Shown here in pieces: positions 34,101 to 37,090 of a stretch of 64,000 nucleotides of DNA. The notes under the pieces were generated by a model. The model saw only the letters and a program-made list of their open reading frames with translations, did not search any database and was not told where the DNA came from. The stretch comes from Aplysia californica (taxonomy: Eukaryota; Mollusca; Gastropoda; Aplysiida; Aplysiidae): positions 346,585 to 410,584 of the forward strand of contig NW_004797315.1 of NCBI RefSeq assembly GCF_000002075.1, written 5' to 3'. The translations under genes and the position numbers were made by a program. Position 1 is the stretch's first letter. Every line of letters begins with the position of its first letter.

Positions 34101-34370
34101 CACCCTGACCACAACGTGGGGAAGGGAGGAGGGGGCAACGAGCAGGGAAAACAAGCCGGAGTGAAAAAGAATAGCGAAGAAGAAAAAGGAGTGCTGAAGA
34201 GGGGCTCGTCAGGTGAGGGGGGGAAGTCCAACAAATCAAAAGGCAGTGTTAGTGACGAAAAAGAGAATGTATGTGGGACCAACGGTCCGACTGAAATAAA
34301 CCCGTTTGACAGAAGCAAAAAGAATCCAATTCGTCTCTCTAATCGCTTGAAAGGAAAGATTATAAAATAA
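2005..34370 (+). CDS. INF2: Inverted formin (INF2/FHDC1 group), 18 coding exons
   Basis: Formins of this group nucleate and elongate actin filaments in the cytoplasm and are held inactive by binding of the N-terminal DID to a C-terminal helix. Joining 2005-2190, 2922-3114, 4209-4324, 5353-5512, 6583-6656, 8173-8274, 9752-9834, 10687-11564, 14331-14449, 15366-15530, 20949-21206, 22362-22540, 23183-23303, 26134-26295, 28002-28110, 29626-29988, 30618-30780 and 33803-34370 gives 3999 nt in one frame, 1332 residues plus TAA. Residues 1 to about 330 align by eye with the human INF2 DID; about 330-575 are low-complexity linker; about 580-965 are FH2, with lasso tryptophans W589 and W605 and the signature GNFLN at 773-777; about 970-990 are a DAD/WH2-like helix; the rest is a basic tail. 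The FH2 half reads closer to FHDC1 and the DID to INF2, so the gene may represent the undivided invertebrate ancestor. An FH1 proline tract is missing. No transcript evidence is available; exon calls rest on protein similarity, splice sites and phase. Confidence 0.93.
2922..3114 (+). CDS. INF2: Formin exon 2 (DID)
   Basis: Residues 63-127, beginning EFVSLDGLDSLLDSLGHM and including DAILQMDCLSCVRAVLNSR, which aligns with DALLQLTCVSCVRAVMNSR of human INF2. Acceptor TTTCAG, donor AAAG|GTTTGT, phase 1. A G-type SINE begins only 8 nt into the following intron. Confidence 0.93.
3123..3310 (+). mobile_element. SINE-like G element, type A tail
   Basis: Head GTGGGTGGTTGGCGG, middle with TATCAAACATCTATCGTCCT, and tail hairpin GGCGCTC...GAGCGCC at 3253-3286, ending in a TACTAG/A-rich tail. 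It begins 8 nt after the exon 2 donor. Confidence 0.88.
3393..3532. mobile_element. M1 palindromic MITE, copy 1
   Basis: About 140 bp. Ends CGCAACCTCTGTGCTTTG and its complement ...AAGCTCTGGGGTCACG, with TCGTATCTCCAT/ATGGAGATACGA arms around a short centre. The most diverged of four copies. Confidence 0.8.
3783..3962 (+). mobile_element. SINE-like G element, type B tail
   Basis: Full-length head GTGGGTGGTTGGCGGGTGCT; tail hairpin CGGCACTT...AAGTGCCG at 3900-3939, then TAAAACTCTTACTAAAAC. Confidence 0.9.
4209..4324 (+). CDS. INF2: Formin exon 3 (DID)
   Basis: Completes residue 127 and ends at 165: armadillo-like helices with the string VLEILSAVAVYSKMSYRRVM, corresponding to VFELLAALCIYSPEGH in INF2. 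Acceptor CCTAG, donor CAAG|GTACTC, phase 0. Confidence 0.92.
4558..4853. mobile_element. piggyBac-like MITE with TTAA ends (M6)
   Basis: TTAA at 4558-4561 and 4850-4853 flank inverted ends CCTTTTAACCATG and (complement of the right end) CTCTTTAACCATG. Non-autonomous, about 288 bp, in formin intron 3. Confidence 0.7.
5353..5512 (+). CDS. INF2: Formin exon 4 (DID)
   Basis: Residues 166-219: HRFSVIVNELKMAETVPHK and RMRVRNELIG align with RFSIVMNELSGSDNVPYV and ARTQLRNEFIG of INF2. Acceptor CCTCAG, donor ATAG|GTATGT, phase 1. Confidence 0.94.
5638..6366 (-). mobile_element. M3 DNA element (CAGTCAAACCTG ends), truncated
   Basis: Begins TA|CAGTCAAACCTGTGTAAGAC with repeated GACxGCCACC motifs. It matches the copy at 28279-29104 in reverse orientation but stops at ACACAGTTAAA. 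It lies in intron 4. Confidence 0.8.
6583..6656 (+). CDS. INF2: Formin exon 5 (DID)
   Basis: Ends at residue 243; GLLDVLTFLQ followed by DEVLFIQLQ matches [20 protein letters not shown] of INF2. Acceptor TTTCAG, donor CAG|GTATAT running straight into a TA microsatellite and an M2 MITE. Confidence 0.92.
6656..6704. repeat. (TA)n/(TG)n microsatellite at the exon 5 donor
   Basis: TATATA and GTGTGT runs start within the donor sequence of exon 5. Confidence 0.9.
6710..7104. mobile_element. M2 MITE, copy a
   Basis: Left end TGTGAGGCAGCGTGGTGAAA, right end complement CGCGGTGGAATCAGGCACTC. About 395 bp; the central AT-rich part aligns with copies at 15881, 32213, 33312 and 35452. Confidence 0.85.
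7103..7210. repeat. (GATA)n microsatellite
   Basis: About 25 GATA units with flanking TA repeats. Confidence 0.97.
7226..7290. mobile_element. M3 end fragments
   Basis: ACAGTCTAACCTGTTCTAAC followed by a second ACAGTCTGACCTGTAC; only terminal motifs remain. Confidence 0.5.
7470..7612 (+). mobile_element. tRNA-SINE body fragment (T2 family)
   Basis: Matches the body of the T2 SINE at 10058 (TTGTGTCCT.GGGAAAGGCA, GGACGTTAAACTC, CCGCCTCTTAAATAACC) without the tRNA head. Confidence 0.75.
7613..7970 (+). mobile_element. SINE-like W element, type A tail
   Basis: Shares TTATGCACAGTAGAATTGTA, the polypyrimidine middle with TGTATGTTTGTCACT, GGGGTGCCTTGATAGTCGAA, and tail GGCGCTCATATGACC with W copies at 17587, 23383 and 63503. 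A G element begins at its end. Confidence 0.85.
7971..8150 (+). mobile_element. SINE-like G element, type A tail
   Basis: Head CGGGTGGTTGGCGGGTGCTC; tail GGCGCTCATATGACC then TGCAAGCGCTGTAAAACC. It ends 23 nt upstream of exon 6. Confidence 0.9.
8173..8274 (+). CDS. INF2: Formin exon 6 (DID)
   Basis: Residues 244-277, VFQEKKHEDE then SSPQDLTDAIQAK, corresponding to AFEEAKAEDE and SSHQEVFASLFHK in INF2. Phase 0 at both ends. A 20-bp minisatellite starts 33 nt after the donor. Confidence 0.92.
8307..8434. repeat. 20-bp minisatellite with alternating units
   Basis: Six units of TGTGTTAGCTGTGTCSTGCT in which the variable base alternates C and G, making a 40-bp higher-order repeat. Confidence 0.92.
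8501..8768. mobile_element. Minus-strand G element split by a plus-strand G element
   Basis: 8501-8575 and 8741-8768 together form one reverse-orientation G copy. A forward copy lacking the first bases of its head (GCACTGGTGTGGTTTGC..., with tail) lies between them. Confidence 0.75.
9360..9520 (+). mobile_element. SINE-like G element, 5' truncated, type B tail
   Basis: Starts GGGTGTGGTTTGCTTC; hairpin CGGCACTT...AAGTGCCG at 9460-9495. Confidence 0.88.
9752..9834 (+). CDS. INF2: Formin exon 7 (end of DID helices)
   Basis: Residues 278-305, VNILQDLLALETLEKEK, equivalent to LLSVLQGLLHLEPTLRSSQ of INF2. Acceptor CGCTAG, donor AAAG|GTGAGG, phase 2. Confidence 0.9.
10058..10345 (+). mobile_element. 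tRNA-headed SINE (T2 family), full length
   Basis: The head has A-box-like GGCCTTGTGGTTAGATTACC and B-box GGGTTCGAGCCTC, then the body TCCGACGTTGTGTCCTTGGA and a GGCATAAAACACCTTCATTA end. It lacks the GGCGCTC hairpin tail. Confidence 0.85.
10450..10520 (+). mobile_element. Bare SINE tail, type A
   Basis: Only the hairpin GGCGCTC (10457-10463)...GAGCGCC (10484-10490), then TAAAACCTCTATTAC and an A run. Confidence 0.85.
10687..11564 (+). CDS. INF2: Formin exon 8 (DID end, linker, start of FH2)
   Basis: Residues 305-598, by far the largest exon (878 nt). It opens with the last DID helix (DKIWQLLERHVRHIVHGLED), then about 240 residues rich in Ser, Asp, Asn and Lys with only scattered single prolines, where other formins carry proline-rich FH1. 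It closes with the FH2 lasso (GLVKNLKWIKLDES). Acceptor TCACAG, donor ATTG|GTGAGT. The open frame extends upstream to 10550 and downstream to 11683, but both extensions are intronic. Confidence 0.92.
11671..11850 (+). mobile_element. SINE-like G element inside M1
   Basis: Head GTGGATGGTAGGCGGGTGCT; tail GGTGCTC...GAGCGCC keeps pairing through a G-U wobble. Confidence 0.88.
11855..12040 (-). mobile_element. SINE-like G element inside M1, type B tail
   Basis: Reverse complement, tail first: TTTTACGGCACTTGCAACCC; it ends with the head GAGCACCCACTAAACACTC. It faces the copy at 11671. Confidence 0.88.
12158..14330 (+). other. Remainder of formin intron 8, nothing recognised
   Basis: AT-rich, with no repeated family of this window. 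I looked for a proline-coding exon (CCN runs) that could supply FH1 and saw none on the + strand. Confidence 0.6.
14331..14449 (+). CDS. INF2: Formin exon 9 (FH2 lasso/linker)
   Basis: Residues 598-637. In the correct phase it reads EKFPHCVWTNIDLGKSKVRP, then DFAQVEETF; VWTNI and DFxxxExxF are typical FH2 lasso-linker landmarks. Acceptor CTCAG, donor GAG|GTACGT. Confidence 0.92.
14529..14702 (+). mobile_element. SINE-like G element, decayed type B tail
   Basis: Head GTGGGTGCTTGTTGGATACT; tail CGGCACTTATATGACC followed by a damaged right arm CTAGCACCTTAAAACC. Confidence 0.82.
14846..15300. mobile_element. hAT-like remnant hosting a SINE
   Basis: Left end CAGGGTTCATATGGGTTTGA followed by TTGGAAAA-type repeats, as in the hAT-like element at 50347. 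A G element (15088-15264) interrupts it. No matching right end was found. Confidence 0.4.
15088..15264 (+). mobile_element. SINE-like G element, type B tail
   Basis: Head GTGGGTGGTTGACGGGTGCT; hairpin CGGCACTT (15208-15215) with AAGTGCCG (15236-15243). Confidence 0.92.
15366..15530 (+). CDS. INF2: Formin exon 10 (FH2 knob)
   Basis: Residues 638-692, with RLNLNLFLNRL replacing the family pattern SxNxxIFLxxF, then AFMKHLMDVLPEDEE, equivalent to LKQLLKLLPEKHE of INF2. Leu651 stands where most formins have the actin-contacting Ile. Acceptor CGGCAG, donor GAG|GTTGGT. Confidence 0.93.
15881..16298. mobile_element. M2 MITE, copy b
   Basis: Left end TGTGAGACAGCATGGTGAAA, right end complement TGTATCACGACGCGGTCAAT. 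In intron 10. Confidence 0.82.
16597..16866. repeat. R-unit repeats with a SINE between them
   Basis: A roughly 60-bp unit ending CACTCTCCCTGTCTCAGATTTT-like sequence occurs at 16597-16654 and, in shortened form, at 16833-16866, with a G element between. The unit recurs at 20613-20740 and reversed at 27506-27562. Confidence 0.7.
16659..16828 (+). mobile_element. SINE-like G element with the tail's left arm deleted
   Basis: Head GTGGGTGGTTGGCCGGTGCT. The tail keeps only TTGCAAGTGCCGTAAAACAC. Confidence 0.88.
16868..20596. mobile_element. Decayed 3.7-kb DNA transposon (D1) with terminal and subterminal inverted repeats
   Basis: A 30-bp terminal repeat beginning CGCTGGTGGAGTGATGAAAC lies at 16874-16903 and inverted at 20561-20590, next to TA runs. 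Subterminal copies of GATGAAACCTCGCAACCC paired with GTGGTTTCATCAC lie at 17056-17120 and 20325-20408. The + strand interior from about 18.3 to 20.0 kb holds transposase-like remnants with many stops and frame changes, for example near 19600-19666 (ARAKQKTYQNKYLDHTFFK) and 19858-19925 (LYTKRLKFQHFKYNHLQVLK). They resemble a family of uncharacterised animal proteins with an SDGCxYQNRN-type core; I cannot name the superfamily. Clearly dead. A W SINE has inserted at 17587-17973. Confidence 0.75.
17587..17973 (-). mobile_element. SINE-like W element inside D1
   Basis: Reverse orientation: tail TTTTACGGCGCTCGCAACTG first, then TTCGACTACATGTACCAAGG and TACAATTCTACTGTGCAC, ending at TGCCCCGG. Near full length. 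Confidence 0.85.
20613..20740. repeat. R-unit tandem copies
   Basis: Two copies starting CGTATACTCTCCCTTTGCT; the first ends CTCTCTGTCTCAGATTTT, nearly the sequence of the true exon 11 acceptor downstream. Confidence 0.7.
20743..20920 (+). mobile_element. SINE-like G element next to the exon 11 acceptor
   Basis: Head GTGGGTGGTTGGCGGGTGCT; tail CGGCATTTATATGACC...CAAGTGCCG (near type B). Only about 28 nt, all pyrimidine-rich, separate its end from exon 11. Confidence 0.9.
20949..21206 (+). CDS. INF2: Formin exon 11 (FH2 core)
   Basis: Residues 693-778, ending LILRLGNFLNH, the formin GNxxN signature. Acceptor ATGTCTCAG. A G-type SINE ends about 28 nt upstream of the acceptor, and an M4 MITE begins about 22 nt after the donor (CAT|GTAAGA). 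Confidence 0.95.
21229..21481. mobile_element. M4 MITE, copy 1
   Basis: Ends TTGGTTGCTTTTAAGGACAA and complement of right end TTGGTCGCTTTTAGCCACAA; AATT abuts both sides. About 250 bp, just after exon 11. Confidence 0.82.
21490..21612 (-). mobile_element. tRNA-SINE fragment (T2 family)
   Basis: Reverse complement of the T2 head and body: AAGTGCTTTTCCCAAGGACA then CAACGTCGG, ending in the tRNA-like part. Confidence 0.7.
21616..21735 (+). mobile_element. SINE-like G element without tail
   Basis: Head GTGGGTGTTTGTTGGTACTC and middle up to CGTTTCTCTTAAGTGATACC; the hairpin is missing. Confidence 0.7.
21750..22293 (+). repeat. Tandem duplication, each half carrying a G element
   Basis: 21763-21860 and 22037-22124 share GACTGATCTTGTGCTATRGA and GTGTGGTGAACATGTA...CAAATTCCGTGGG. 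The G element at 21858-22030 has a type A tail, the one at 22122-22293 a type B tail. Confidence 0.8.
22362..22540 (+). CDS. INF2: Formin exon 12 (FH2 post)
   Basis: Residues 779-838, GYAKGFKLSSLVRLADVK and NFVHYLTGLV, very close to GNAVGFKLSSLLKLADTK of human FHDC1. Phase 0 start, phase 2 end; donor ATTAG|GTAGAG. Confidence 0.95.
22628..22873. mobile_element. piggyBac-like MITE with TTAA ends (M7)
   Basis: TTAA at 22628-22631 and 22870-22873 flank CCCTATC...GATAGGG. Internal CGTACGTCG-like repeats follow the left end. No ORF. Confidence 0.65.
23183..23303 (+). CDS. INF2: Formin exon 13 (FH2 post)
   Basis: Residues 838-878, DIKSDFDKINGQINTFVSQL. It fits the amphipathic helix region after the GFKL segment. 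Acceptor TTCCAG, donor GAG|GTAAAT. Confidence 0.9.
23383..23755 (+). mobile_element. SINE-like W element, longest copy
   Basis: Starts CCCCCCGGGGCGGTGCTACT and ends GGCGCTCATATGACC...TTGCAAGCTTCGTAAAACC. Useful as the reference for the W family 5' end. Confidence 0.88.
23758..25200 (+). other. Intron 13 stretch, no gene; possible decayed piggyBac-type end
   Basis: AT-rich. Near 24776-24852 the twice-repeated ACCGATA/TATCGGTAATGGGC followed by AGGGAATGAGTTAA resembles a TTAA-type transposon end, with no convincing partner. Confidence 0.35.
25204..25545 (+). mobile_element. Degenerate SINE/LINE 3' end with TTATTA tail
   Basis: GGGGCTCCAGTGGCTAAGTA may be a worn tRNA-like head; TATGTATG repeats follow, and the end CTTCTGGGACAAATAAAAGT then (ATT)n is typical of CR1/L2-type retrotransposon tails. 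Confidence 0.5.
25556..25915 (-). mobile_element. LINE reverse-transcriptase C-terminal fragment
   Basis: The minus strand encodes the end-of-RT signature of CR1/Jockey-type LINEs: MNKCIRKLLRIRWTDRVTNE then EVL, later PQDKRLRGKPCGTWKR, and after a stop RLAQDRERWKVFVRGLYPDA. 5' truncated with several stops; a fossil in intron 13. Confidence 0.8.
26134..26295 (+). CDS. INF2: Formin exon 14 (FH2 C-terminal coiled coil)
   Basis: Residues 879-932, heptad-like LRELQAQIAELKQQSQRLAE followed by FFCESETFELQTCLKTLHNF, matching LIDFFCEDKKTMKLDECFQI of FHDC1. A bare SINE tail lies about 10 nt past the donor CAG|GTGAGA. Confidence 0.94.
26306..26358 (+). mobile_element. Bare SINE tail after exon 14
   Basis: CAGGCATTTATGTGACCTAA...CAAGTGCCATAAACTCTTAC, a worn type B hairpin 10 nt past the donor. 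Confidence 0.82.
26429..27125. mobile_element. M5 DNA element with 47-bp palindromic terminal repeats
   Basis: Left end ACTATTCCCAGTGACC, TGGGGATAGG, CAGAAACTATTCCCAGTG; the complement of the right end repeats this with about five changes. Each terminus is itself made of TATTCCCAGTG/CACTGGGAATA palindromes, with two more inside. 697 bp, no ORF, in intron 14. Confidence 0.8.
27406..27636 (+). mobile_element. SINE-like G element interrupted by a reversed R unit
   Basis: Head GTGGGCAGTTGGCAAGTGCT; the insert 27495-27565 includes reversed R (AAAATCTGAGACTGAGG...). The tail is CGGCACTTATATATAATC...GCAAATGCCACAAAAC. Confidence 0.8.
27638..27943. mobile_element. M8 MITE (CCCTTCCAGTCCCA ends)
   Basis: Left CCCTTCCAGTCCCATGCG, right complement CCCTTCCAGCCCCAGCTA; 306 bp. 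Flanks TTAT and TTTAA suggest a piggyBac-type target. Confidence 0.65.
28002..28110 (+). CDS. INF2: Formin exon 15 (FH2 end)
   Basis: Residues 933-969, a charged helix (EVHLMSKQKTEAVRHSDMFS, then RQLRRKSMA) that closes the FH2 domain. Acceptor CTCCAG, donor GCCG|GTAGGT, phase 1. Confidence 0.88.
28279..29104 (+). mobile_element. M3 DNA element, complete copy with TA target duplication
   Basis: TA|CAGTCGAACCTG...CAGGTTTGACTG|TA, 826 bp, with repeated GACGGCCACCTG-type subterminal motifs. No intact ORF. The other long copy is at 5638-6366. Confidence 0.85.
29104..29592 (+). mobile_element. SINE-like G element with internal triplication, split by a LINE-type tail
   Basis: The middle segment (TTTCCTGTCAAACACCTATC then GTCCTTATCT) appears three times at about 29125-29245. 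The hairpin loop is split: left part TTCGGCACTTGTGTAACG near 29290, right part TTGCAAGTACTGTAGAAC near 29555. The insert ends CTGGGACAATAAAGTATTAA, a CR1/L2-like terminus. Confidence 0.65.
29626..29988 (+). CDS. INF2: Formin exon 16 (DAD/WH2-like helix and tail)
   Basis: Residues 969-1090. EDKRQVIETIVTELHRGNF resembles the INF2 element [20 protein letters not shown], which binds actin and the DID. A Ser/Pro/Thr-rich tail follows, with the short acidic motif SSELIDDELTIS. Donor TCAG|GTCAGT, phase 1. Confidence 0.9.
30055..30163. repeat. (CA)n and poly-C tracts
   Basis: CA repeats at about 30057-30100 and a run of about 21 C near 30139-30160. Confidence 0.95.
30427..30600 (+). mobile_element. 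SINE-like G element abutting the exon 17 acceptor
   Basis: Truncated head GGGTGCTCTGGTGTGGTTTG; tail GGCGCTC...GAGCGCC; after AAAACTAAAAAC a run of T leads straight into GCTGCAG. Confidence 0.9.
30618..30780 (+). CDS. INF2: Formin exon 17 (basic tail)
   Basis: Residues 1090-1144, with MALPKQLVRTAMQGTKRHHR then SRSDLANSSS. The acceptor GCTGCAG directly abuts the T-rich end of a G-type SINE tail. Donor ATTAG|GTGTGT, phase 2. Confidence 0.85.
30808..31491. mobile_element. M1 palindromic MITE, copy 3, split by a T-type SINE
   Basis: Left end CGCGACCCCAGTGCTTTCTT (30808-30827); after the SINE, it resumes AGTGCTTTCTTGTCGTATCT and ends GAGGTCGCG at 31491. Confidence 0.9.
30817..31371 (+). mobile_element. 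tRNA-headed SINE (T family) with target duplication, type A tail
   Basis: The element 30828-31360 is flanked by AGTGCTTTCTT (30817-30827 and 31361-31371). The head GGGGCTCTCGTGGCCTAGAG has A box and B box GGTTCGAATCC; the centre is GTGTGCAAGTTGTGCACGTT then AAAGATCCC; the tail is GCGCTCATATGACC...GAGTGCCGTAAAACCC and (AAAC)n. Confidence 0.93.
31525..32185. repeat. 23-bp minisatellite
   Basis: About 25 units of GTTCTGATGATGGTATAGAA plus AGT, with a GGTGGTGG sub-block at 31790-31880; units decay into AT-rich sequence at the 3' end. Confidence 0.93.
32213..32630. mobile_element. M2 MITE, copy c, with TATA flanks
   Basis: TGTCATGACATGATGGAATC...CACGCTGCTTCACA, flanked on both sides by TATA; inverse orientation to copies a, b, d and e. 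Confidence 0.85.
32764..32958 (-). mobile_element. SINE-like G element, type B tail
   Basis: TTTTACGGCACTTGCAACAC then AAGTGCCGAAGATTAGAG; the head is the complement CACCAGAGCACCCGCCAACC. Confidence 0.92.
33312..33748. mobile_element. M2 MITE, copy d
   Basis: GTAAGGCACATGGGGAAATC...ACCTGATTCCACTGCCTCAC, ending shortly before exon 18. Confidence 0.82.
33803..34370 (+). CDS. INF2: Formin exon 18 (C-terminal tail, stop)
   Basis: Residues 1144-1332, ending RLSNRLKGKIIK. It has a YDYYGRY start, an acidic patch (PPEEEIELPADF), then a lysine- and arginine-rich stretch (FFDRLSKRVLKPRHP) that could bind membranes or microtubules, as the FHDC1 tail does; that role is inference. Acceptor ACACCTAG. An M2 MITE ends about 55 nt upstream. 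Confidence 0.88.
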
Positions 34371-35451
34371 ATCTTTTTATTCTTGAGGGTTCCTTTATAA
34401 TTGAATCGTCTGTTGTGAGTTTTGTTCCTTTTTCTATTCTGACTTTGCTTTTTCTACGAAAACTGTCTTTGCATTTGCCATAGTTCCTGTTTTTTGTTTT
34501 GCATGATTGTTGTAGTAGGGCTATGGCCAGAGTGTGTTTATATTTAGCATTTTCCTAGTGGAACCAAATTCGTTTGAATTGTACATATTAAGCAATTTTT
34601 AAAACTTATAATGACATGTGGCAGCGCACAATATGATTTCGGTTGTTGATATTCCATAATTTAAAAAATCAGCTAAAAGAAGAAAATATGGTTGTAGCGT
34701 CCTAAAATGTTTAAAAGTAAGAATAAAGATTAAATTAAATAAGTTTATCAAACAGAAACTTGTGATTTGCTCACAAATGTTTCTCTTTAATAGAATCTGA
34801 TTTAGAAATTGTAAACTTTTAGTACTTGAAGTAAGTAAACTTAAACTTAGTTTTCTCTCAATTTTTTTGGGGTCATCAGCTATGCCCCCCTGCTTCTCCC
34901 TTCTGTTTATCAATCAGGAAATGATAACTCCTGAACCATTCATAACAATAAGACTCCATTTGTCAAGTTCATTAAAAGTAAAAGAACTAATTTGTTGTGG
35001 TAATTAGATCATGACAGTTATACTTCTTGGCTCGTGTCTCCTTTTGATTATTATCAGACAAATTAGGGTTCTCAGAAGTAGCTAAAAAGACTCGGCTATT
35101 TTTAAAAGCAAATAACATTAAACTTTAATTCAATGAAATATTAATTAAAATTGTCTTTTTTGCTTCATGCATATTTTGTTACTTTGTATGGTTTTACTTA
35201 CTTATTTTCCTTGAAAGATAATTTCACCATTTGATGCTTTTTTTATTTAAAAAAAAACTCTTTTTGTATTGTGTACTACTGTTGAATGTTGGACCCAATG
35301 CAGGGTACAGGGCATAAAGCTAAAAAAAAGACTGAAGAAATACAATAAGAGAACTCTGCGTATTTGACCAACTTAATTGTAATATTTCTCTTGTCTACAT
35401 CATCTTGTTCTTGTGTCCAGGATGGAGAATGCAATACATGAAATAAATAAA
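34371..35451 (+). other. 3' flank or 3' UTR of the formin
   Basis: AT-rich, no family recognised. AATAAA occurs at 34366-34371, overlapping the stop and so unlikely to be used, and again at 35443-35450 near the start of an M2 element. Confidence 0.4.
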
Positions 35452-35896
35452 TGTGAGGCATAGTGAAATCAGGCGCTCGTCAAAATAATGAAATCCGAAG
35501 AAAAGGATATTTTTCCACTAGTTTGGATATTTTTATCAAAATTTTGTTTTTTGGTTAAACACCTTTTATGTTCATAATATATGAAAACACATTTCCATGA
35601 TAATTTTACTTTAAAAAACCTTGTATAACGGCACTAAATATGTAATTTTCAGTTTTCGGGGACTCTTATACCTATTGAAGTTACAAAACTTTGGTTGCCG
35701 TTTTCTCATTAATTTAACCACTGAAACCAGGCTACCCCACCTTCTTCAATCGCAAATATCTCCATTTCTATTCAGGCTAGATGGATATTTTTCTCATTGA
35801 AAGCAAGGCTAATAAATAAGCTTTCAGATGATACCTATAACTCCATCCACATGCTCAAACATTGACCAGCGCCTGATTCCACCACGTCGTGACACA
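35452..35896. mobile_element. M2 MITE, copy e, best-preserved ends
   Basis: Left TGTGAGGCATAGTGAAATCA, right complement TGTGTCACGACGTGGTGGAA. 445 bp. Confidence 0.87.
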
Positions 35897-36301
35897 AATT
35901 GTTACATAACACACGGTACGTCAGTTACAGAGGTACCGGGCACGCATGTTTTATTGTGCTGTAAGATAACTTGTTTTTCCCTAGTCAAGTGACAAATTTT
36001 TACATCTGTGATTGCTTATTTATTATTTTTTTTACGGCATTTTCTTTTTTGGGTTCTTTTGTTTTTGACTTTTACACATTTTGGGGGTGATTGGTGTTTT
36101 TAAGCTGAGAGGAGCGTTTCCGTAAGCTTTCAGCATATGTATGTATATTTGTATGGATATTGTACACATGAACATTGATGGACAGGGCATCACAAAGTCA
36201 ATCAAAGCATAAGGGCTGAAAGATTTTTAAAAACTTTGCTTTCTCTTTCTTGGTTGTTTGTATTCATCACATTTATCTGTCGGAGCAGGAGCTGTGTTGA
36301 C

Positions 36302-36360
36302 CAGGTGTGGGCAAACTACGGCACTCTTGCCGGATCTGATTCTCGAGGAGTTTCATACTT
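36302..36360. mobile_element. Left end of a hAT-type element
   Basis: CAGGTGTGGGCAAACTACGG then GCCGGATCTGATTCTCGAGG resembles the widespread hAT terminus CAGGGGTGGGCAAACT. No right end was found. Confidence 0.5.
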
Positions 36361-36720
36361 TTTTATCTCACGAAATGCCCTTGAGTGACAGAGTGACACA
36401 TGCTGCAGTGTCAGTTACGTCTCACTTCTGAGAATGTGGGCATTTCAAACAATTTCACCCAATTTTCTTCTGCTTTAGCCTGCAAGATATTCGAAATTGC
36501 TTCATCTGGCGCATAGTCTGGCTGGAGACTTTGTCATGTTTGCCCATGCCTGCTGTAGACCCAGTAGGCTACCCTACTGTCCCACTGCTGTTGTTTTTGA
36601 GTTTCTTGTAGGGAAACGTTCTCTGCCATTTTATAATATAATAATGGTCTTCGTGTTTTGATCATGACTGAAGTTGTTTCAGATTGTTGGACCAAAGTCT
36701 GTACAAGATAGTCAATAATA

Positions 36721-36838
36721 CAGTGGAGTCTGCTCAAACCGATCACAGTTTTAAAGGATTTAATCGGAAAACAATGGTACACAAAACCCTAAGAAAATCC
36801 AGCAGTCTGTCATACTTCTCTGGAAGTGGAATCCACTG
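36721..36838. mobile_element. Short pogo-like MITE with TA flanks
   Basis: TA|CAGTGGAGTCTGCTCAAACC...GTGGAATCCACTG|TA, 118 bp. Confidence 0.65.
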
Positions 36839-36954
36839 TATGCGTTGCAGTATAAACTAAACCATTGTGGCTGGATGTTGGCCTTATGATTGCTAAACTT
36901 ACATAGAATATAATTATATGATGTATTTTGTAATACTGTAGATGTGATTTTCTC

Positions 36955-37090
36955 CGCGACCTCAGTGCTTTCTTGTCGTAGCTTTATTTTTTTAAACCGT
37001 GAAAACAGTTCATAACAAAGAGTGAGTGTAAGAAGTCACATTTTCACTGTTCAAAAAATGGAGATATGACAAGAAAGCACTGAGGTCGCG
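36955..37090. mobile_element. M1 palindromic MITE, copy 4, uninterrupted
   Basis: CGCGACCTCAGTGCTTTCTT...AAGAAAGCACTGAGGTCGCG, 136 bp; nearly the entire element folds into one stem. Confidence 0.92.
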
